64,000 nucleotides of DNA from Reticulitermes speratus (taxonomy: Eukaryota > Arthropoda > Insecta > Blattodea > Rhinotermitidae): assembly GCA_021186555.1 (NCBI GenBank), contig JAJKFL010000003.1, positions 41,870,408-41,934,407 of the forward strand. The letters are read 5' to 3'. Below, in pieces: positions 56,793 to 64,000 of the stretch (positions are counted from its first letter, which is position 1; each line of letters begins with the position of its first letter). The translations under genes were made by a program, and so were the position numbers. Below the pieces are notes generated by a model, which made no database searches, was not told the DNA's origin, and worked only from the letters and a program-made list of their open reading frames with translations.

Positions 56793-57717
56793 TGTTGTGC
56801 CGCAAGGTTCGATCCTCCGAACCTCCCACTGATTCGAACGATCGTTCCCTGGGGCGCAATTAACTTAGAACCGGGCGTCAGGGCTTGGAGTCCCGAAACC
56901 CGATCCGGTAGCGTGCCACCACCTCCCGTATATGTATTTAATAATAAAAGGACGCAGAGGCCGCGGGAGGTCGGTCTCTACGATTATATTTCTCGGGTTT
57001 TCGGAGCGAATGGGTTTCTTAAGGGGGTAAAGAGTAGTATGCTGGTAATATATATATAATTTACTAAAAACAATAATGATCAATACTAAAAGGTTACATT
57101 AATTTCCATAGTAAGGACGAGGCGATAACGGCATATTAGCTTTAGTTCTGCATATTACCCCAACCAACCAAACCAAACCAAACCACCAGGGACATTAGTG
57201 TCTCGAGAAATAAGCCTTCCTACCTCGTGAAATTGACACGATGGTTATTATGAACAGCGCTGTGTTGGCCTCCATCTTTGGACCGGTTGGTCCACCCCTC
57301 GGGATGATGATGATGATCTGGTCCCCTCGTGGTTCGTGACCGAGCTACCCCTCGGTCTCGACAACCAGCGGAACGACGACGGTCGACGTAGACTGATGTC
57401 AAAAGACGCAAAGACCCCCTCCCTAACTTTGGCTACTCTTTTATATTCAAAGTCTTCCGCATTCGCGTTGCACTCCGATGTCAGCGTTTTACGGTTTAGC
57501 GACCTCGTCCAAGCGTCGCAACCACCTCTGATCAGCATAATTATTTCCTTATAAACTCTACAAGGTTTCTTCACCTACATGCTGGCTCAACACTTTGCGC
57601 TGTTTCCTGGTTTTCACAATATCCAACTTACACATACCTTACAACCTTTCGTTTAACCTGGGGCGGTTGGTTTTCACATTAATTAATTAATTATACCATA
57701 AATGTCACTACATTATA
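56793..57717 (-). repeat. 5' LTR
   Basis: 925 bp, almost identical to the copy at 52947-53871. It contains AACCAACCAAACCAAACCAAACC near 57160, a GATGATGATGATGAT stretch near 57305 and a TTAATTAATTAATTA stretch near the outer end. The promoter would direct transcription towards lower coordinates. Confidence 0.93.
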
Positions 57718-57889
57718 ATGGCTACAGGTTGGATAATTAATAAAACATTTAGCCTATATGTTGGCTTATTCAATGGTTTACATGCTAAATCAGCTTTATG
57801 TAAAATACAAAATTTTATTATAGTCAGACACTGTTAAAAATTGTTATACGCCTATGATAAGTAAAGTAAATTTATATACAGATTTATAG

Positions 57890-58188
57890 GGTAAAGGTAA
57901 AGCAATCCCATTACAGGCCTGGACAGGCCCTTAGGGTTCCAGGAGGTTGAGGCTCCCAGGTTTTTAGACAATCGGCACATGAAGGTGGTAAGGTTGTCAG
58001 CCCTACGCACTGGCCGCCTTTACCCCCAGGAAATATTCCTGGTACTCATTTCTGTTAGAGGCTGAGTCGACCTCAGGGCCATAGTGCGACCGAAAGGGTT
58101 ATGTCAATGAAAAATTCCAACGAAATCGGACCCGCGACGTTCCGGTTTGTAGCGCAGTGCCTCAACCAACTGCGCCACCGCGTGCCCC
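57890..58188 (-). mobile_element. SINE family B, full-length copy with target duplication
   Basis: The complete tRNA-like head at the right end (complement of CAACTGCGCCACCGCGTGCCC), all body motifs and the 3' tail GTAAAGGTAAAGCAATCCC are present. A perfect 12-bp duplication ACAGATTTATAG (57878-57889, 58189-58200) defines it. Best reference copy of family B in the window. Confidence 0.93.
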
Positions 58189-58200
58189 ACAGATTTATAG

Positions 58201-59175
58201 GGCCTAACATATTTTTAAATATGACGACCCTACTTCTCTTACAAAGATTATGGAAAACAATGACGTCAGAATACCTGTGAGCTATACAATGATGGGAAAT
58301 GTGCTGAAATCTTCGATGTGCTTAAGTGTAATGCAGGTCCAATAGTTTTTCCAGTAAGGATGACAAAGGCATAAAAATCTCCCAATCACTAGACCTTCAG
58401 CTGACTTATTTTCCTTGACATAAATAAAGGCATGATGTCTTATGATTGTGTGCTCATCTGCATGGCAAAAAATAAAGTAACCAATGAGTAAAACTTGTAA
58501 TTCAGTTATGTTCGAGAACTTCTAGTTTTGGCCACAGCTCGAAATTCCGATTAATCAGAAATAACTGACTTTGAATCGTCCTGATTAAGATGACTGCAAA
58601 GTTGAGAGAGACGTAGTATAGAGAACTCTGTCACGCCGGAAACCAGCACTGAAGTTCTGCTTCATTGATTTTCGTTGGGATGCAGCACACAGAGTACATA
58701 CATCACGCAGTCAGTACAAGAATGATATTAAGGAAAGTCATGACTTTACATTAACTCCCTTCAAAACACAGCAAGCACGAAACTATATTTGGCTATTCAA
58801 TGCAGCTTAAAATCACACAATCATAGGTCTATATCTGTCACTTCTACGACAACGTAATTGCGGATATTACCGATTTGCAACTGTTTCTCTTATATTCGAG
58901 GAATAAACTAGCGAATGGGACTTAGTAACAAATTTCTTTGTAAGGATAGCGAAAGCATCCAAAATTATACTCACTGGTATTTGTGCATACAAACAACTAC
59001 ACCCTGATTTTAAATTTGAATACTTAACTAAAGTAACTATCTAGTAATACCTAAATTCCATTGTGGAACTCCAAGCAGTAACACATATCACAGACGACGG
59101 CCTTATAAATCTCTTGACAGTGCACCACAGAAGGCGAAACCACTTCCGCTGTGATGCCAATGTATTTAAGAAACC
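58201..59175. other. Spacer
   Basis: No feature recognised. Confidence 0.4.
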
Positions 59176-59177
59176 CA

Positions 59178-59440
59178 TGGGTCGTATTTCGAAACGTAGG
59201 TCTGCAGCCGCTCAATTGCTTGGATTGCGGGTTCGAATCCCGTTGAGGGCATGGATGGTCGTCTTTTGTCTTTGTTGTTTGTCGTGTAGGTAGCGGCCTC
59301 TGCGACAAGCTGATCACTCGTTCAAAGGAGTCCCACCGGGTGTGTGCGTGCATGTGTGTGTCCAATTATTTGTGATCTAGAAACCTCAAAAATGAGGCGG
59401 CGTAGGCTCGAGTTGGGCTGTTGCGCCACAGAAAAAAAAG
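59178..59440 (+). mobile_element. SINE family A, plus-strand copy
   Basis: The head has GCCGCTCAATTGCTTGGATT and B box GCGGGTTCGAATCCC. The body has GTTTGTCGTGTAGGTAGCGG and AGCTGATCACTCG, and the copy ends GGCTGTTGCGCCACAGAAAAAAAAG. It is diverged from the other three copies, especially in the A-box region. Confidence 0.8.
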
Positions 59441-60777
59441 ATGAGCAGTAATTCACAGACACAATCAAAACATATATTTATCTATCAAAGAGAATAACTG
59501 CAACATTAAGGAAAGCAACCGTTAATCCATGCACAATATATTTACCCCTCCATCGAGATACTCTAACACCAAGTGTACTCTAACTAAAGATTAAATTATT
59601 TCTCATGCAGCTATCTGGAAAAGACACGTTTATTCACGTAAAAATCTTGCATTTCATCAATACCTACAAGCAATTGTTTGCTCATAAAAAAAATTAAAAT
59701 TATTTAACCACTTTGCCATGACTAGTACAACCACGCAATATAAATGTATTATTATTATTATTATTATTATTAATCCTGTCTAAGTACATCCTGCAGTCCT
59801 CAAGTACAGCTGCGTGACAATCACCCAGTACTATGGTGTAAAAATATTTCTTGTACATTTTATATGAATATTTGTAGTTGAGAGTATGTCTGTCACGCTA
59901 TCTGAAAACGGACGAAAGAACCAGACTTCAAAACTGTATACCCATGATCTAAAATACAGATAAAGCTGAATATGCAGTGGACTTCCGTGTATCACAATTA
60001 TGTATAAATTATAAAGTAATGAACAATATCAGTATGAATGTTACGATTTTGCGGTGATCTTTTCAATGTATAATACGAAAATTTCCAAGACGTTCTGCAG
60101 GACGTAACAATGCATACGCAAAACACCACACTACGTTAAATACACTACAAGTGCATAAAAACACAAACGCACAACACACACAAATATGCACACTAAGCCC
60201 GTAACTGAAGATACAACGGTAACTTCATATTATACACAGGCCTGTAAGTGCATATTTTGGAAGATGCATTCCGTGCTTTCCTGCATTGGCTTACACGAAA
60301 TACGAAGAAGATAGGAAGTAAACTGAGTGCAGAAGAGGGATGGCGCTCAGTTACATTCCGTTCGATGTACTGAGTTCTAAAAATAAGTGTGTCAGTGACC
60401 CAATAATACGGCTGAATGCAGGATATCACATGTGAAATTCTGAAGTAAACTGAATATGCAATTTTATAAATTTTCAGAAAATGTACGCATGAAGTCTTCC
60501 CCGTAGTTGACTTACAAGTTTCGAAGCCACATACATGCACACATAGGCCACACACAGGCGTGGTGCACCAACATTACAGCACAGCCAGGTGCACAGGCGT
60601 AGGGATATTCTAAACGTCACGTGCTCCTACGAAACGACGACAGTTCATCGCTTCTTCAAAACAATGGGTCTGGTTGGCTATTTGTTTTTGTCGAACAGTG
60701 TAACAGGCTAGTCTCTAGGCTCTACACATACTGAAGTAGTCTATTTTAATCATGCATTACTTCGTTGGGCGCACCAG
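59441..60777. other. Spacer with an ATT microsatellite
   Basis: (ATT)n at 59747-59772. The 120-codon minus frame at 60193-60555 (cysteine and histidine near its start) shows no recognised domain. Confidence 0.35.
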
Positions 60778-61098
60778 TAGGAGAGAGGGGGGATAGTTGG
60801 CACACTTTTCACGTTATAATTTTTCACATTTTCCCTGTACATGTTAAGTTGAATATAGCGGCACGTATGGCTAGCAACACTCTTGGGCTACAATCTGACC
60901 TACACAAATTTGACGCTATTCATAAGGAATAGGAGGGAGAGGTTTTTGCCCTAACCTCTGCACGTGTGCCAACCTGCCCCACGCACGGGGTAAGTTGGCA
61001 TATGGTAAAATACGTGGAAAATCAAGATGCCAACTTTTCAAGGCCAAGACATAACAGACAGTGATTAATATAATGTTTTATGGAACAAACGTGTCAGA

Positions 61099-61498
61099 TA
61101 GGGGCGCACCAAAGGGGGGGCTACCAGGCTGCAGCCCCCCAAACACCCCAAAACTGAAATTTAAAAACACAGATTTTGTGAATACGATGATATCAAGGGC
61201 TTTACGTGATTTACCCTGCAGCCAAATTCAGCCACTGAAATCAGCTGATGACTAGTACATTAGCATTTTGAATAATAAATTAATAAAATTAAAAAACAAT
61301 AAGATATGACACTGTGATTGAGTCATGGAACATGTAGTTATATTTGTATTTATATAAATGCAGTTGCTGACAGTGTTATGTTATACTCATGACAAGATTT
61401 TCATAACAAAATTTTTAAAATCAAACACAAATTATATTCAGCCTCAGGGTCAGCCCCCCCCCCCCCCCCCCCAATGAAAAATTCTGGTTGCGCACCTG
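61099..61498. mobile_element. hAT-type MITE nested in the pogo-like element
   Basis: Ends TAGGGGCGCACCA and (complement) CAGGTGCGCAACCA, flanked by the exact 8-bp duplication GTGTCAGA (61091-61098, 61499-61506), the hallmark of hAT insertion. 400 bp, AT-rich, no coding capacity. It contains a 19-nt C run at 61454-61472. Confidence 0.85.
61454..61472 (+). repeat. Poly(C) run of 19
   Basis: Lies near the right end of the hAT-type MITE. Confidence 0.95.
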
Positions 61499-61739
61499 GT
61501 GTCAGATACAGGTTGTGCGCAACAACGAGGTGTTATTATGGTAATAAAACAGTTGAGAAACAATAGAATTTCGGCCCAAAATTCAATACATTTACTTAAA
61601 TTGAAAAAGGAAATCAAAAGGAAAGGTAACTCAGTATGGCACAAGCCACCAGCAATTCTAAATAAAGTATCCCAATCCTATGAGACTGGTAATTTAAGCA
61701 AACACAGTTGGAAGAGCCATCAGTCCATTACTCAAGTGA

Positions 61740-63430
61740 CCGCAACTTGCATTCTGTGCACTGAATCCACATTTCTCTGGATGCGCCAAGACAGTAGAGG
61801 TAGGAAGTATCCTCGGAGTCTTCTTCGTCTGTGTCGCCTGCATTTTTTATTTTTTTTTTATTTTTTTATTTTTGCGTTCTGCTCTTGTAAATCTCTCTTT
61901 AGATACGTGACACGCTCCTCTTTCTAATATCTTAGGCCCAGTTCTTCTCTCATTTGCTCCAAGCCTTCTGTTGTACTGGTGTCAAAGCATTTTTGACAGA
62001 GGTATCAGCCAAAATGACAGTTATTTTCTTGTTCTTGTTTACATTCTTGCTCTTTTTGCGTACGGTTTAGGAAGGTTTCGAACGTCCTCTGGAGTAGCAG
62101 GATGTGTGCAACTTTTGAAGCAGAAGATGATCATTTGGGAGAATCATCAAAATCGCAGGAGGTTCACTGTTGCTACTGGAATCTGCAGCCTCCATAGGAG
62201 GGGCAGCTATATCTGCAACGTAATCTTCCATAAATTCCTCATTTTGAAAGATATCGCCGCTGAACAGGTTGTTGCATACATCTGTTATATTACGGATGTT
62301 CCTTACATTATATATATATATATTATAGAAATGAGACAGCGACATTGCATTGATGCAGTACCTTCTGTACTTTGTCCGTATCATCGGACCTTATCACTTG
62401 CTTATTAGTACTTTCTCAGCATACGTCTCTTTGTATTCGCTTTGCCCAATGTTTGTAACTGCTTATCTGTTATTCTTCCTGGAATTATGGAGCCCACCGT
62501 GTGACTCCTTGCAGACACACAGTCACATGTGGAGGAGTAACGACTACTCCTAAGCACTGATCACACACAAGCCTGTCTGATAAAACCTCTGAAGCCTGAA
62601 AGGGCGCATTCCCGATCCTGCCGTTGATCCAGACAGTTTGTATAAGTTGATGCGAGGCCTTCCCGGCCTGTTTTCTGTAAATACGGCCTATTGTAATAAA
62701 AGTGCCTGGAACCTGGTACAACGAGTTTGTTTCAAGCATCCCTCACAACCTATACGAACCCTATGCCGGTGGAGCAACATCCACGATACGCCCCACCGGC
62801 CTTCTCCGAAATTTCGGGGATACAACAAGGTAAATTCCAGAAAACTGGAATCCTGCTTTGGTATTTGCAGTAAAAAGAAGTCAGGTGCGAAGGTGTGTTG
62901 ACGACACAAGGATTGTCATGTATTTCACTGTTGTGCCTGTATGGTTAGTTATGCAGACATCATAAGCTCGGTTCACATACGTGGTAAGCGATCCGTTGAC
63001 AGACCTGTCAAGAGGCTGGAGTTACGGCTGCAGTGTGGAGGAAAGTTGAGGACAGTCACGCCATTCTGCTTGCAGTAGTCTATTGCCCGTATGGCCAAAT
63101 GCGAATCATGATGTCTAGCAACAGAACTACTGATCTCTCTTTAGAAGGCTTAGCATGTGCCACGAAACGTTTTACATAGCTTACAAAATGCTCCTCCGTC
63201 ATCTACCCAGAGGGATGGACGGTATGTTCAATGACAGTGTTGGTGAGGTGGTTTTACCTCACCCTGCCTTACCCTTTTGCAGTATCTTGCCCAAATACGA
63301 AAAGAAATCTGAAATCCTTCGTCGCTTTCCTTGTTGACCGTCCACGTATTCGCAGAGCTCTCACAGCTTGTAGCAATAATCCAGACGTGTGTTGCTCCCA
63401 TATGACCTCTTCTTGCAAGTACGCATTATT
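61740..63430 (-). pseudogene. pogo/jerky-like transposase, broken
   Basis: Blocks in order on the minus strand: an HTH-type N-terminus (LLLQAVRALRIRGRSTRKAT, about 63400-63290); the second catalytic block (FVAHAKPSKERSVVLLLD then HDSHLAIRAIDYCKQNG and NFPPH, about 63200-63030); TTYVNRAYDVCITNHTG; FTANTKAGFQFSGIY; DIFQNEEFMEDYVAD (about 62250); TPEDVRNLPKPYAKRAR (about 62100); and a C-terminal Cys motif MWIQCTECKL (about 61760). Many frameshifts and stops. The segment that should hold the first catalytic Asp, between the HTH and LLLD, is missing. About 500 bp of unrelated sequence separates SGIY from DIFQ. Confidence 0.75.
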
Positions 63431-63927
63431 TAGCTTCTTAAACCGGACAGAAAAAAATCACACTGCTAAACAATTAACGAATGATATTCTGATCGACAGC
63501 GGGGCAAGTTGACACAGTGAGCCAACATGCCCCACGTTGAGTGTGCCGACCTGCCCCGTCGCCACCTTCTTATGTTTTAGAGTGTATCATCCTCAAACAA
63601 AATGGAAGTCTACAATTCTCTCTAGCTCCAATGTTAGCCAAAAGGAGGTACCATTCATGGGTGGCACAATGTCACATGTAGCTGTAACCAAACTTCAAAC
63701 ACAAAACATTTTATAAAGCGATAAAAAATTACTTCCTGCGGTGTACAAAATAAAACACTACACCACACTTCAGTCATAGCTCACAAAGCGCTGACGCTTG
63801 CTGACCGCTCTCAGGAGAAGTCATTGAACAGTACACATTGACAGGTGTTGCTATCCTGCGCCATATTTGGGAGTTATGGCCATTTTGCCAACTTACCCCT
63901 GCAGCCAACTAGCCCCCCTCTCCCCTA

Positions 63928-64000
63928 CTTTTCACTATAATTTACAAATATAAAAGTATTACCTCATATTACAATTGTAGTAAAACTATCTGTCATACTA
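63928..64000. other. Right edge
   Basis: AT-rich, no feature. Confidence 0.4.

Larger units (their letters stand above)
52947..57717 (-). mobile_element. LTR retroelement, internally deleted, probably Ty3/gypsy-like
   Basis: The whole element reads on the minus strand: 5' LTR 56793-57717, primer-binding site, gag fragment, a hairpin-rich segment, an envelope-like fragment, a polypurine tract, 3' LTR 52947-53871. The internal region is about 2.9 kb, too short for pol, and no reverse transcriptase, protease or integrase motif is visible. The flanks ATCGC (52942-52946) and ATGGC (57718-57722) may be an imperfect 5-bp target duplication. Superfamily assignment rests on the gag-like sequence and is tentative. 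Confidence 0.85.
60780..63925 (-). mobile_element. pogo/Tigger-like DNA transposon, degenerate
   Basis: Terminal inverted repeats of about 24 bp: left GGAGAGAGGGGGGATAGTTG, right (complement) GGGGAGAGGGGGGCTAGTTG. TA duplications lie at 60778-60779 and 63926-63927. Subterminal copies of TGCCAAC(T/C)TGCCCC occur near both ends (for example about 60968-60982, 63500-63560) and are probably transposase-binding sites. The transposase gene runs on the minus strand and is broken. Total 3146 bp, including a 400-bp inserted MITE. Confidence 0.85.

Noticed and set aside
62485..62909. First-Asp region of a pogo transposase (VPGTFITIGRIYRK, VWINGRIGN)
   Set aside because: The order is wrong: this lies downstream of the LLLD block. 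The sequence reads better as the segment after the catalytic core plus an insertion, so I treat the first-Asp region as missing.

Overview
This is AT-rich nuclear DNA from an animal, most likely a polyneopteran insect of the cockroach or termite type. That placement is an inference from three things: abundant tRNA-derived SINE families, decayed non-LTR retrotransposon tails of a kind I associate with those genomes, and pogo/Tigger, hAT and LTR elements. No complete host protein-coding gene is visible. Almost all open frames are short, and the long ones fall inside repeats. There is no bacterial gene organisation, CRISPR array or rRNA. The tRNA-like sequences are SINE heads, not tRNA genes.

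Layout. 0-16 kb: three SINE families (called A, B and C here), a 226-bp Tigger-like MITE with a 31-bp tandem repeat beside it, and LINE tails at 2.6 and 13.3 kb. 16-33 kb: a set of foldback (inverted-repeat) elements with hammerhead-ribozyme-like cores, more SINEs, a near-perfect 58-bp palindrome, a candidate recursive splice site on the plus strand near 21.35 kb and a candidate minus-strand exon near 28.3 kb. 33-50 kb: LINE remnants, a foldback element that carries 13 copies of a 38-bp minisatellite, two candidate minus-strand coding segments with a recursive-splice-like site (38.9-41.0 kb), and a 1.45-kb element with long terminal inverted repeats. 52.9-57.7 kb: a young LTR retroelement on the minus strand with two 925-bp LTRs that differ at only about two positions, a tRNA-Leu primer-binding site, a gag-like N-terminal fragment, an envelope-like C-terminal membrane protein fragment and no pol. 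57.9-64 kb: full-length SINEs and a 3.1-kb pogo-like DNA transposon whose transposase gene is decayed and which is interrupted by a 400-bp hAT-type MITE.

The two most unusual signals are structural. (1) Inside the LTR element, 55472-55706 holds about ten consecutive short hairpins with different stem sequences, which suggests that structure and not sequence is repeated. (2) At least eight sites carry CTGANGA, a stem, GAAAC and a palindromic ACATGT followed by A, with matching flanking arms at most sites. This is the layout of a hammerhead ribozyme whose helix III could form between two molecules. Long-intron splice signals hint that part of the window may be intron of a large gene, but that is unproven.
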